The notes under the pieces: generated by a model
What the model was told of the DNA's origin: nothing
Databases searched by the model: none
What the model saw: only the letters and a program-made list of their open reading frames with translations
Program-made: the position numbers and the translations under genes
Shown: positions 12,601 through 26,000 of the stretch, in pieces
Numbering within the stretch: position 1 is the first letter of the stretch
Layout: every line of letters starts with the position of its first letter
From: Prosapia bicincta
Taxonomy: Eukaryota; Arthropoda; Insecta; Hemiptera; Cercopidae
Reading direction: 5' to 3'
Assembly: GCA_036971475.1 (NCBI GenBank)
Contig: JBAIZL010000007.1
Span: 31,802,947 to 31,866,946, forward strand
Length of the DNA: 64,000 nt

Positions 12601-12821
12601 ATCAATATCATTGAGAACCGTAAATGCACAACTCGCTACATTCGAAAGTGTCATAAACACATTCTTTGACAGAATTGCGAAATCTGTACGAAACGATGTC
12701 ATCCCAATCAAGATGCAAAATGTTATTTGACCGAAACGAAATCGAATGACAATTGAGGTCAATAAAGTTTTTTGAACTACTTACTCATTACTTCAATTTA
12801 AAAGAAGCTAATGTCAAGGTA

Positions 12822-12871
12822 GGATTCGAACTGAATAACTACATGTTTGAAATCTTTGGCACTTGGGGAGC
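12822..12871 (-). repeat. tRNA-like (SINE-type) promoter segment, diverged
   Basis: The minus strand has a B-box-like AGTTCGAATCC (12832-12822). The A-box region (12871-12858) is diverged (GCTCCCCAAGTGCC). It is related to the copies at 11981 and 58645. Confidence 0.5.
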
Positions 12872-13285
12872 TTTTCCATAGCAAAAATTCTGTTACTTAA
12901 AGATGTATATTAAATTATAAAATAAAGGTTTCTTGCAATATTGAAGCATTACAAGAGATCGAGAGAAAGAGAAATTATGGACCACCACCAACTTCATAAA
13001 ATAGAAAAAAAAAAAAAAGTGAATAAATAGTAACAAACACAGTAACCATAACAAACAGTAAGTAGTAAAAATAATAATCCAACGCCATATACTGTATAGA
13101 GAGGGAAATGAAAGATTTGAAGGAAATTCGATTTCTATTTTCCCACTTAATATTGTGGTTCTGACATATGTATACAGATATTTATATTAATTGTAATTAT
13201 AAAATAAAAAGTAACTAAATTAAAATTTTTCTTTGTTGACCTCAGCAGGAATTTACTTGAAAAACATTTGTAATTACTTCTCTTA

Positions 13286-14713
<1,428 letters not shown>

Positions 14714-16353
14714 GCGCGTGCGTATGATTTTTAGAAATGAATAACATTTATTTGATAGTAATTTCCGAAAAAACGTTTTTTTATAATAACAAAACTGTTT
14801 GTACGACCTTAAAAACATAGAAGCAATTTTACCATTTCAAAGAATGTGTTTTTTTGTATTTTGAGGATGTTTGTTTGCCAATAGATAGGTTCGGTTGATA
14901 CTTTGTTTTATACGAGGCGTAACATAAAATAAGGGTTGGTATTCGTTCTATAAATTTATTTATCACCTGGTATTTATTTCATTAGAGTAACCTGGGTGTT
15001 TATTTTAGGCTTACGGGTATGAATTAGCTTGACAATTGTGTATAGAGATTCCTTGTAATTCAATGTTGCTTGATCCGATTATGTAATCTCTATTCTAGGT
15101 TTAAGTGACAAACTTATAACCTTCGTGATAAACCCATTGATGGTAACCTTTTTTAAAATAAATACAAACATTTATAACGACTTTCGTCACACAAGGATTT
15201 AGATCCTTGGCGGATTTTAAATCCTTAGTGTTAAAATAAAATAAAAACTCTCTCAGATATTTGGCCTAGATATCAAGTCTACAAAAACAAATATGTTTCC
15301 GTGGTAATGAATTGTGACACGACGTGTTTTCACCCAGATACCCCGCGATAGTTTTATAGAGGAAACTTGTGCAGTAGCTAATAAGCCTTTGATATGATGC
15401 TGCCCCAGATTTCCTATGAAACTGAAGTAGACTCAATGGATGTGTATCATAAATAACAAGTTTTCTTCATCACTTTTTGTAGCTTGTAATAGTTTCTCGT
15501 CCTCCTCACTTTAATCTTCTTCAGATCAATTTTGTTATAATGTTCAGTCAGTAGAATATATTGAAGCTGATAAATAAATACATAAGTTCAAGAATTTTCG
15601 TTCATCGCTAAAATAAATACAACATGTAATAAAATAATTCATTATAAATATATTTTAAGTTTGAAAGTGTATAACAAAAATCCATTTGGTGTGTAACAAA
15701 CAAGAAAAAGCATTAGAAAGTGATAAATGTAGGTTTTTACAAGAAAGGTGTAGACATTTATTTTATTCTACTTGTATTCATTAACAATTGCTAAGTGCAG
15801 CACCTATTCTTCACTTCCTCACATTATTTTCATCGACCTCTTTCCACTATTTCTCCACTTCACAAAAAACCAAACAGCTTGTACAAGTTACATACTTCAT
15901 TATACATTCTGCTTCTAGATTTAATTGACGTCGTTTTAAAACACGACTATCTTTGTTTAGGCAATATTTCACGTTTATTCGATCACCTTTTGTTACCAAA
16001 ACTACATTCTATAACAAGATAAGTTATTTTAAATAGTGTTCGCCATAATCAACGGTTACAATTTATATTATTTATTGGTAGACAAGCATAACTTTATTTT
16101 TGTAACACACTCGATTAATAAATAATTGTTTATTAACATCGTTTGGTGTGCGTTTGTGTATTAAAGATTATGTTCATATTTTTTTTTTATTATGAGGCAT
16201 TTCAAATTTTTTATTTTTGCTACCTTAAAATCATTTTATTGTCGTTTACTATGAGTAACATTTGCAAAACCATCTAAGATGGAGTAACCTTTCAACTTTT
16301 ACCTAAGTTTTTGCTTCTCAAGATAGAAACAGCGAAGTTTACTATTGTTACAG
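14714..16353. other. Intron DNA between receptor exons b and c
   Basis: No gene or RNA was recognised. The short frame at 15795-16022 has no recognisable similarity and no splice support. Confidence 0.5.
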
Positions 16354-16559
16354 ATCCAGATGGTAGTTGGGGAACGGATCAAAGCGCACTGGTGCGTCAG
16401 GAACTGGGACAACATCTCGCTCTGGAGGTTTTATGAGGTGTACATGTTACTGCTTGTCCTAATGTTACCGACCGTGGTCATGGCAGTGACATACACTGCC
16501 ATCTGTTGGGAGATATGGAGCGTCATGCAAGCTAAATACCACATGTCAAGTGGCAAAGC
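16354..16559 (+). CDS. Peptide-type class A GPCR, exon c (ECL2-TM5-start of ICL3)
   Basis: The exon encodes ECL2 with the conserved disulfide cysteine (AHWCVRNWDN). TM5 follows, with the LP 5.50 step (YMLLLVLMLPTVVMAVTY), and then the cytoplasmic end AICWEIWSVMQAKYHM. The acceptor is TATTGTTACAG and the donor AAGC|GTAAGT is strong. The exon is 206 nt and ends in phase 2. The next exon supplies one base and restores an Ala codon. The intron that follows is 22.7 kb and contains most of the satellite and retrotransposon DNA in this window. Confidence 0.92.
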
Positions 16560-17564
16560 GTAAGTTAACTTCTCATGGCTTTTACCACCAAATTAAATAT
16601 TTACAAAACATTCTATTTATATTAATACAATGATATTTATTGTTTTTTAACGTTAAAATTGAGTTGTATGCTCATTTCTCGAAAGTGTTGAAATAACATC
16701 AATTGTTCTTGTTATGTTGGGTTTTCTGCCATTGGTATGTACGACCTAATAGAAACTTAAAATACTATAACAATTTCAATTCTAGTTACTTTTATTTTAG
16801 TTTAGTTCTGCATGACCAAATCTCAAATTTTATATTTCTGATTATTTAGCAGGGTTGAGTCCAAGTATGTTATTGGTTCTCAGAGCTATTCTTTGTAGAG
16901 CGGTCTGGTTTGAGATAACTACCTAAACTTCAAATCAAACCTCTACAACAATCCACAGTTTTTTATTACTGCTTAATTTGCGTATATATAACACTTAATA
17001 ATTAGATTTGCATTCATTCCGATTCTAAAACTTCAAAGTATAACAATACTTATTTAAACCAGAAATCTATAGTTAATACTGTTAATTTATTACAAAACGT
17101 TTTTCTGGAAGACATGCCAGAATTACGACTGCATGCGTAACAAATTCGATTAGAATACATTTTAAATTTTGTAGATCCGAAAACAAGGTTTTGTTCACTA
17201 TAAGCTAGTCTTTATAGAATAACTTTTATAGGTGTGAAAACTTTTTTTTATTCTTTAATTTGTGATCATGAACGAAAGATATGTAAATGTATCTAAAGGA
17301 TGATTATAAAATGCCTTACCAGAATTTACTTGCAAACTTATTAACGCGGCATTGCCACGGTGAATTTAAAAGTTATTTTTCTTATATTCGTAAATGCATT
17401 ATTTTAGAAATGAAAAGGAGCGCTTTCAAAGGTAACCTGTTGGCATCGTTATCAATAAAACATTATGGATTTACAAAAAAAAAAAATGGAGGTTCTCAAG
17501 ATTTATTTTAACTGATACAGTAAAAAAATTTCTTTATCTTAAATTGAAATAGCAACATTTATAA
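16560..17564. other. Intron DNA, no gene recognised
   Basis: The 74-codon frame at 17287-17511 has no recognisable similarity. Nothing else was supported. Confidence 0.5.
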
Positions 17565-20500
17565 GGGATATGATTATTGTAGGATCATAAAATCCCTGGT
17601 TTGAGATACAGTGTAGGATCAAAAACGCACAGAATGGAATTATAGTAAAGGATCATAAAATCCCAAGTATGGGATACAGTGAAGGATCAAAAACCAACGG
17701 AATGGAATATAGTAGAGGTAAATAAAATCCCTGATATGAAATACAGTGAATGAAAAAACCCATGAACGGGGTATAGTAAAGGATTATAAAATCGCTGGTA
17801 TGAGATACAGTGAAGGATCAAAAACGCACGGAATGGGATATAGTAAATGATCATAAAATCCCAAGTATGGGATACAGTGAAGAATTAAAAACCAACGGAA
17901 TGGAACTTAGTAATGGATTATAAAATCGCTGGTATGAGATACAGTGAAGGATTAAAAAAGCAAGGAATGCGATATAGTAAAGGATTATGAAATTAAAAGT
18001 ATGGGATACAGTGAAGGATCAAACACCGACGGAGTGGGATATAGTAAAGCATTATAAAATCTCTGGTATGAGATACAGTGAAGGATCAAAAACGCACGGA
18101 ATGCGATATAGTAAAGGATTATAAAATCTCTGGTATGAGATACAGTGAAGAAATAAAAACCCTCGGAATGGAATATAGTAAAAGATCATAAAATCCCAAG
18201 TATGGGATACAGTGAAGGATCAAACACCGACTGAGTGGGATATAGTAAAGGATTATAAAATCTCTGGTATGAGATACAGTGAAGAAATAAAAACCCTCGG
18301 AATGGAATATAGTAAAAGATCATAAAATCCCAAGTATGGGATACAGTGAAGGATCAAACACCGACGGAGTGGGATATAGTAAAGCATTATAAAATCGCTG
18401 GTATGAGATACAGTGAAGGATCAAAAACGCACGGAATGGGATATAGTAAAAGATCATAAAATCCCAAGTATGGGATACAGTGAAGAATCAAACACCGACG
18501 CAGTGGGATATAGTAAAGCATTATAAAATCGCTGGTATGAGATACAGTGAAGGATCAAAAACGCATGGAATGGGATATAGTAAAAGATCATAAAATCCCA
18601 AGTATGGGATACAGTGAAGAATCAAACACCGACGCAGTGGGATATAGTAAAGCATTATAAAATCGCTGGTATGAGATACAGTGAAGGATCAAAAACGCAC
18701 GGAATGCGATATAGTAAAGGATTATAAAATTCCAAGTATGGGATACAGTGAAGGATCAAACACCGACGCAGTGGGATATAGTAAAGCATTATAAAATCGC
18801 TGGTATGAGATACAGTGAAGGATCAAAAACGCACGGAATGCGATATAGTAAAGGATTATAAAATTCCAAGTATGGGATACAGTGAAGGATCAAACACCGA
18901 CGGAGTGGGATATAGTAAAGCATTATAAAATCGCTGGTATTAGATACAGTGAAGGATCAAAAACGCACGGAATGCGATATAGTAAAGGATTATAAAATTC
19001 CAAGTATGGGATACAGTGAAGGATCAAACACCGACGTAGTGGGATATAGTAAAGCATTATAAAATCGCTGGTATGAGATACAGTGAAGGATCAAAAACGC
19101 ATGGAATGCGATATAGTAAAGGATTATAAAATTCCAAGTATGGAATACAGTGAAGGATCAAACACCGACGGAGTGGGATATAGTAAAGCATTATAAAATC
19201 GCTGGTATGAGATACAGTGAAGGATCAAAAACGCACGGAATGCGATATAGTAAAGGATTATAAAATTCCAAGTATGGGATACAGTGAAGGATCAAACACC
19301 GACGTAGTGGGATATAGTAAAGCATTATAAAATCGCTGGTATGAGATACAGTGAAGGATCAAAAACGCACGGAATGCGATATAGTAAAGGATTATAAAAT
19401 TCCAAGTATGGGATACAGTGAAGGATCAAACACCGACGTAGTGGGATATAGGGATTATAAAATCTCTGATGAGATACAGTGAAGAAATAAAAACCCACGG
19501 AATGGGATATAGTAAAGGATTATAAAATCGCTATTTTGTGATACATTGAAGGAAAACCCCATGGAATGTGATATAGTAAAGGATTATAAAGACCCAGGTA
19601 TGGAGATACAATATAGGATCAAAACCCCATGGAAAGGGATATAGTAACGGACTAAAAAACCTCTGGTATGAGATAGAGTGAAGGATCAAAAACTCATGGA
19701 ATGGAATATATAGTAAAGGATTAAATAATCACTGTTATGAGGTACAGGGAAGGAAAAATCCCCAAGGAATGGGATATAGTAAAGGATTATAAAATTCCAA
19801 GTATGGGATACAGTGAAGGATCAAACACCGACGTAGTGGGATATAGTAAAGCATTATAAAATCGCTGGTATGAGATACAGTGAAGGATCAAAAACGCATG
19901 GAATGCGATATAGTAAAGGATTATAAAATTCCAAGTATGGGATACAGTGAAGGATCAAACACCGACGGAGTGGGATATAGTAAAGCATTATAAAATCGCT
20001 GGTATGAGATACAGTGAAGGATCAAAAACGCACGGAATGCGATATAGTAAAGGATTATAAAATTCCAAGTATGGGATACAGTGAAGGATCAAACACCGAC
20101 GTAGTGGGATATAGGGATTATAAAATCTCTGATGAGATACAGTGAAGAAATAAAAACCCACGGAATGGGATATAGTAAAGGATTATAAAATCGCTATTTT
20201 GTGATACATTGAAGGAAAACCCCATGGAATGTGATATAGTAAAGGATTATAAAGACCCAGGTATGGATATACAATATAGGATCAAAACCCCATGGAAAGG
20301 GATATAGTAACGGACTATAAAACCTCTGTTATGAGATAGAGTGAAGGATCAAAAACTCATGGAATGGAATATATAGTAAAGGATTAAATAATCACTGTTA
20401 TGAGGTACAGGGAAGGAAAAATCCCCAAGGAATGGGATATAGTAAAGGATTATAAAATTCCAAGTATGGGATACAGTGAAGGATCAAACACCGACGTAGT

Positions 20501-22640
20501 GGGATATAGTAAAGCATTATAAAATCGCTGGTATGAGATACAGTGAAGGATCAAAAACGCATGGAATGCGATATAGTAAAGGATTATAAAATTCCAAGTA
20601 TGGGATACAGTGAAGGATCAAACACCGACGGAGTGGGATATAGTAAAGCATTATAAAATCGCTGGTATGAGATACAGTGAAGGATCAAAAACGCACGGAA
20701 TGCGATATAGTAAAGGATTATAAAATTCCAAGTATGGGATACAGTGAAGGATCAAACACCGACGTAGTGGGATATAGTAAAGCATTATAAAATCGCTGGT
20801 ATGAGATACAGTGAAGGATCAAAAACGCACGGAATGCGATATAGTAAAGGATTATAAAATTCCAAGTATGGGATACAGTGAAGGATCAAACACCGACGTA
20901 GTGGGATATAGGGATTATAAAATCTCTGATGAGATACAGTGAAGAAATAAAAACCCACGGAATGGGATATAGTAAAGGATTATAAAATCGCTATTTTGTG
21001 ATACATTGAAGGAAAACCCCATGAAATGTGATATAGTAAAGGATTATAAAGACCCAGGTATGGAGATACAATATAGGATCAAAACCCCATGGAAAGGGAT
21101 ATAGTAACGGACTATAAAACCTCTGGTATGAGATAGAGTGAAGGATCAAAAACTCATGGAATGGAATATATAGTAAAGGATTAAATAATCACTGTTATGA
21201 GGTACAGGGAAGGAAAAATCCCCAAGGAATGGGATATAGTAAAGGATTATAAAATTCCAAGTATGGGATACAGTGAAGGATCAAACACCGACGTAGTGGG
21301 ATATAGTAAAGCATTATAAAATCGCTGGTATGAGATACAGTGAAGGATCAAAAACGCACGGAATGCGATATAGTAAAGGATTATAAAATTCCAAGTATGG
21401 GATACAGTGAAGGATCAAACACCGACGTAGTGGGATATAGGGATTATAAAATCTCTGATGAGATACAGTGAAGGATCAAAAACGCACGGAATGGGATATA
21501 GTAAAGGATTATAAAATCGCTATTTTGTGATACATTGAAGGAAAACCCCATGGAATGTGATATAGTAAAGGATTATAAAGACCCAGGTATGGATATACAA
21601 TATAGGATCAAAACCCCATGGAAAGGGATATAGTAACGGACTATAAAACCTCTGGTATGAGATAGAGTGAAGGATCAAAAACTCATGGAATGGAATATAT
21701 AGTAAAGGATTAAATAATCACTGTTATGAGGTACAGGGAAGGAAAAATCCCCAAGGAATGGGATATAGTAAAGGATTATAAAATTCCAAGTATGGGATAC
21801 AGTGAAGGATCAAACACCGACGTAGTGGGATATAGTAAAGCATTATAAAATCGCTGGTATGAGATACAGTGAAGGATCAAAAACGCATGGAATGCGATAT
21901 AGTAAAGGATTATAAAATTCCAAGTATGGGATACAGTGAAGGATCAAACACCGACGGAGTGGGATATAGTAAAGCATTATAAAATCGCTGGTATGAGATA
22001 CAGTGAAGGATCAAAAACGCACGGAATGCGATATAGTAAAGGATTATAAAATTCCAAGTATGGGATACAGTGAAGGATCAAACACCGACGTAGTGGGATA
22101 TAGTAAAGCATTATAAAATCGCTGGTATGAGATACAGTGAAGGATCAAAAACGCACGGAATGCGATATAGTAAAGGATTATAAAATTCCAAGTATGGGAT
22201 ACAGTGAAGGATCAAACACCGACGTAGTGGGATATAGGGATTATAAAATCTCTGATGAGATACAGTGAAGAAATAAAAACCCACGGAATGGGATATAGTA
22301 AAGGATTATAAAATCGCTATTTTGTGATACATTGAAGGAAAACCCCATGGAATGTGATATAGTAAAGGATTATAAAGACCCAGGTATGGAGATACAATAT
22401 AGGATCAAAACCCCATGGAAAGGGATATAGTAACGGACTATAAAACCTCTGGTATGAGATAGAGTGAAGGATCAAAAACTCATGGAATGGAATATATAGT
22501 AAAGGATTAAATAATCACTGTTATGAGGTACAGGGAAGGAAAAATCCCCATGGAATGGGATATAGTAAAGGATTATAAAATGGATTGTATGAAATACAGC
22601 GAAGCATCAAAATATCCAAAGTATGGGCTACAGGATAGTA
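17565..22640. repeat. Satellite array with 134-bp dimers and higher-order repeats
   Basis: The basic unit is about 67 bp and contains 'GATACAGTGAAGGATCAAA...GGATATAGTAAAGGATTATAAAAT'. Two diverged monomer types alternate to make a 134-bp dimer; starts at 18668, 18802 and 18936 are exactly 134 bp apart. From about 19441 a distinct variant block of about 395 bp recurs at 19441, 20104, 20901, 21430 and 22227. The spacings of 663, 797, 529 and 797 bp equal 395 plus 2, 3, 1 and 3 dimers. The left edge (17565-17960) is more degenerate, as expected for an array margin. Confidence 0.96.
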
Positions 22641-22661
22641 TCATATACTCCCTAGAATTTA

Positions 22662-23003
22662 ATGACTTATATGAAACATAAAACTTCATATGGGCTGCAG
22701 CGAACTATCAGAAACCTTGTTTCTACCAGAAAAGCCATTGTTAGTTATAGAGAAAAGTATCATGACATCAAATGTGCATTGTTGTTACTTGAAGAGTTCC
22801 TACTTCTTATACGAATAATAAAACACTTCGCTACCTCTTACACGTCTTATACAAAGAGGTATAAGAAAGGTTTTGAGGAACAAATATCGTCTAAAAAGTG
22901 TGAAGCTTACTACAAAATAAGGGAAAATGATGGCAAGACGTGGTCAGTGTCGTTTACAAAAGGTGTACCTACTCAAAAGACATACAGGGACATTTCCCAA
23001 TAA
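22662..23003 (+). CDS. Hypothetical 113-codon ORF beside the satellite (doubtful)
   Basis: An uninterrupted frame starts just past the last satellite unit. The product would be basic, with a hydrophobic centre (ALLLLEEFLLLIRIIKHF) and a polar C-terminus (KCEAYYKIRENDGKTW). No family was recognised and no promoter or splice support is visible. It may be a chance frame or an exon of a transposon. Confidence 0.2.
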   Translation: MTYMKHKTSYGLQRTIRNLVSTRKAIVSYREKYHDIKCALLLLEEFLLLIRIIKHFATSYTSYTKRYKKGFEEQISSKKCEAYYKIRENDGKTWSVSFTKGVPTQKTYRDISQ

Positions 23004-23632
23004 TCAGTAAAAGTAACAAAATAAATCTTTTAAAATATTTCAAATATATTTTGTTTATTATGTTACTGTAAATACTTTTACGGCGCAGTAACGCTCACGC
23101 CTAGATGGCAGCAAAGTGTTTTCAACACGAGATATATTGTATTGTTTTAAAACTATAAACTAATACAAATAAAACATTACAATCGTGCTGTGTAAATATA
23201 TTACGCTTTCCCATGAACAAATCTCTATCGAAATGTCTCTTTGTCAGTTGCGTCCATTAATTCAAACAGTAGGCCTATCCTCTTCACGTGTCACGTATCC
23301 CATTATTTTCCGACTATTCACGAAAAGAGCTCGATATGGACCCTGAAATCCGAATCCTTATTGCATATATAATATCTCCATGCACATGTGAGGTGGAGGT
23401 AAAACATTAAAAAGTGGACGAGTTTTAGGGGATCCAGGGGTATGTGTAGAGAGTAATGCCTCAATTTAACAATTTTAAATATTTTTGGAAGATCAAAAAT
23501 TTCGTCCAATAATTTCTAATTTTAACAATTACTATTACACTTCAGAGCAAAGAGTCTTAATATTTTTTTCTTGTTGTTATTCATCCCACAAAAGACAAAT
23601 GATATCTTTCATTATTATTTTTAAACTATTAA
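23004..23632. other. Intron DNA, no gene recognised
   Basis: Nothing coding or repetitive was recognised apart from scattered AT-rich runs. Confidence 0.5.
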
Positions 23633-24061
23633 TCTATATGTACAAAAATGTATGAGCCTTATGCATATAAACCACTGATCTGATCGCCATTGGAACTTTG
23701 GGATATAGTTGAGTACATTCCTGGGAATGTTTCTGGCGACATAACTATTTTTTCTAACATGTAATTTTTAAGTGCCAAAATAGCATAAAATATTACTTTC
23801 GGACTTATCTTATCTTGAGACATTTCATTGTATTACTTTCAAATTTTGGTTGCTAGGCAACACTCAACAATCTAAAATTATTTTCCAACACATTTCAAAC
23901 AATATACATAAAATATTGTATATCTGAATGCACTTCAGTAAATAACATTCAATCAAAAACTTTTATTCTCACACAATTCTCGATCGACAATATAAGTTCA
24001 GCTCTTTTTAACACGCCATTCATTGACTTTTAGGCGATACGAAGTTCGCCAAGTCAGCTAA
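23633..24061 (+). mobile_element. Short non-autonomous Helitron, copy 1
   Basis: It starts with TC (TCTATATG) after an A. It ends with CAGCTAA followed by T, matching the Helitron rules of 5'-TC, 3'-CTRR and insertion between A and T. Just before the end is a terminal hairpin, GGCGA-TACGAAGT-TCGCC (24033-24050). The 5' region (GTACAAAAATGTATGAGCCTT...ACCACTGATC.GATC.CCAT) matches copy 2 at 33929-34446. There is no coding capacity. Confidence 0.8.

Positions 24062-24122
<61 letters not shown>
24062..24122. repeat. (TA)n microsatellite, left of the palindrome
   Basis: About 29 TA repeats abutting the 3' end of Helitron copy 1. Confidence 0.97.
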
Positions 24123-24127
<5 letters not shown>

Positions 24128-24199
24128 TAAAATACGTTTTCTTGTTTAATAATTTAAAACAACACAGGTTATTCAAATACAAGAATATTTATTATTTTA

Positions 24200-24246
24200 A
24201 ATCCAAAGCTTTTCGTTGGCAAACAGTACCAACATCATCAGGAATC
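24200..24246 (-). ncRNA. Hammerhead-ribozyme-like motif, minus strand
   Basis: This is the exact mirror of the plus-strand motif at 24247-24293, because the palindrome is perfect. The same boxes and stems therefore apply on the opposite strand. Confidence 0.55.
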
Positions 24247-24293
24247 AATTCCTGATGATGTTGGTACTGTTTGCCAACGAAAAGCTTTGGATT
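24247..24293 (+). ncRNA. Hammerhead-ribozyme-like motif (type I, minimal stem III)
   Basis: The parts in order are: stem I 5' strand AATTC (24247-24251); box CTGATGA (24252-24258); an extra T; stem II GTTGG (24260-24264), a 9-nt loop, CCAAC (24274-24278); box GAAA (24279-24282). Stem III pairs A82-A83-G84 with C85-T86-T87 with no loop, so it would form in a dimer. H17 is T24288, and the stem I 3' strand GGATT (24289-24293) pairs with AATTC including one G.U. The unpaired T after CTGATGA departs from the strict consensus. Hammerheads of this kind are known in Penelope-like elements; activity is not shown. Confidence 0.6.
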
Positions 24294-24337
24294 TAAAATA
24301 ATAAATATTCTTGTATTTGAATAACCTGTGTTGTTTT

Positions 24338-24340
<3 letters not shown>

Positions 24341-24427
<87 letters not shown>
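24341..24427. repeat. (TA)n microsatellite, right of the palindrome
   Basis: About 42 TA repeats starting at the right edge of the palindrome. Confidence 0.97.
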
Positions 24428-24431
<4 letters not shown>

Positions 24432-24490
24432 TCGCAATATATTATAACATAATTTTTAAAGACACAATACAACGGGGTTTTACTATTTAT

Positions 24491-25991
24491 TATTTTATTG
24501 AATGATATTTCTCTATTTAAAAAACAAAAAAAAAAAACTACTCAAGAACAATTCATTAACATTTATTATTACAATTTTATTTCAACATCTAAACACAAAA
24601 CAAAAATTTACAACTTAACAAGTTTTAACACAATATACTAAAATTCGATTCTTTAAATTTGAGTTACAAGGTTTTTATACCCTTGGCTAGTTTAAGATCT
24701 CTTGATATCTCGGGGTTATAGCATGGGCTATATTTTTTTTTTATTCTTAGGTTAATTAAATAAATTTTGAACAAACAATATTAAATTTTGAAATTAGCTT
24801 TAATAAATATTTTCCGGATGGAAATACTTTAATTTTGAATATACTAAAAAGGCTAAACTATTTGAACTGGATTATTTCTTATTACTTACTATTAATTAAC
24901 TACAAGATATTCTAATGTACAAATTTAACTTCTCTATTATCTTAAAAGTCCACTAAAATTGGTTTTTATAGCGCTAATAACGTATCAAATATCGAAATTT
25001 CAGTTAGCTTACGTAAGATTCCGTTCTCTCCAAATTTGACTTTTTACACACTTAAATTCGTTCTATTTACTTCACTTTATATTAACACAGTATTACATTT
25101 TGTAATTCACTTCTCCTTAATTTAAGTTGGCCAATCTTCTTAACAAAACGGTATAATTTAGACGAACTCTTTCCAAATAAATAGAATTTTGACTGCACAG
25201 CAAGGTCTGCTTCCTCTAGTAGCGTCACCCACGCTATCTCCACTCAACTAACGCGTCCTTTTTACTTTTAGCACCGTTAACGAAAAAAATATGGCCGCCT
25301 TCTTCTTAAAAAAAAACACATATGGGTTATAATTTAGTTCGATTTCTTTCCACTAGACTTTACATCAGACTTACTTTCTTCTGTTTTTACAGCTGATGTT
25401 TCCTTGACTTTCACACATGTTAATGTCAACGAACTATTTTCACCGTTTTACAGCTGATGCGTCCACAATGAGCTTGTTTAGAATGGCGTTTTAACTTGGT
25501 TAAACCTGGTTGAAACTTACTGTTTTAATTTCCTATCCTCAACAAACCTTCCAGTGTTTATTTTATTAATATTATTAGTGTGTGAAGTGTCTTTGTTTTT
25601 TTACTTTTGAAATAGTTCTGAATTGTGTGTGTTTTGCTTGGTCTTTCATAAACATAACCTTTCAATTTTCTTTTGTTTACAAACGTGTTCACTTTCTCCT
25701 TCAAGTAATTACTTAGCCCTATGTTCCTACAGTTTACAAATTTGTTTACACATAACCATTATTAGATTATCTTATTTTAATTTATGTGTTAGGTTATTTG
25801 ATATAACAAATTTCCTAATACATTTCCAGTTCAAAAACCTTGTTTACAATTCTATGCTTTTACCTAAATTTAGTTTTCATTTAACCTAACCAATATCTTA
25901 ATGAATTTCTTCCTAAATTTTGAGTGAGTTATTTCTCATCTATTTTCCAATTCTTAAATAATATTATATAGCCCATTCTATAAATGTTACA
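24491..25991 (-). repeat. LTR 1 (outer left, partly diverged)
   Basis: From about 24680 to 25991 it is nearly identical to LTR 2 and LTR 3. The outer 190 bp (24491-24680) is clearly homologous but much more diverged. The left boundary, taken from the LTR length, is therefore approximate, and no clean target-site duplication is visible. Confidence 0.7.
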
Positions 25992-26000
25992 ATGTCCCCT
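25992..26000 (-). promoter_or_regulatory. Polypurine tract, unit 1
   Basis: AGGGGACAT on the minus strand lies directly against the TGTAAC start of LTR 1. This is the expected position of the plus-strand primer of an LTR element. Confidence 0.65.

Larger units (their letters stand above)
11750..13285 (+). repeat. Dispersed composite repeat, copy B (longest)
   Basis: This is the longest copy of the family also seen at 985-1470, 58490-59190 and inverted at 55230-55625. From the left it has a 'CTATTAGCTCACACTCTC' start, a 'TTATAGTGGATGG...TTGATGTTAATAAAG' block and a tRNA-like segment (11981-12033, minus). A degraded basic-protein coding stretch follows (about 12235-12600), then a second 'GAGGTCAATAAAG' block with another tRNA-like segment (12822-12871). 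It ends with the terminal block around 13145-13245. The repeated block plus tRNA-like unit suggests nested or tandem insertion. The class is undetermined. Confidence 0.55.
24153..24340. repeat. Perfect 188-bp palindrome (two 93-bp arms, 2-nt loop)
   Basis: 24153-24245 is the exact reverse complement of 24248-24340, with a CA spacer. The arms contain the hammerhead-like motif described separately, and 'AATACAAGAATATTTATTATTTTAAATCC' type AT-rich DNA. (TA)n tracts flank both sides. Related arm sequences recur in the PLE at 45.4-46.2 kb, so this is probably the terminal repeat of a Penelope-like element joined head-to-head with no element body left. Confidence 0.9.

Noticed and set aside
17565..22640. 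A CRISPR-like array
   Set aside because: Whole units repeat without unique spacers, the genome is eukaryotic, and the spacing follows satellite dimer and higher-order periods.
25623..25889. 88-codon frame present three times (also 29592 and 33560)
   Set aside because: It lies inside the LTR and is repeated only because the LTR is repeated. It shows no domain, and the minus strand is the sense strand of the element.
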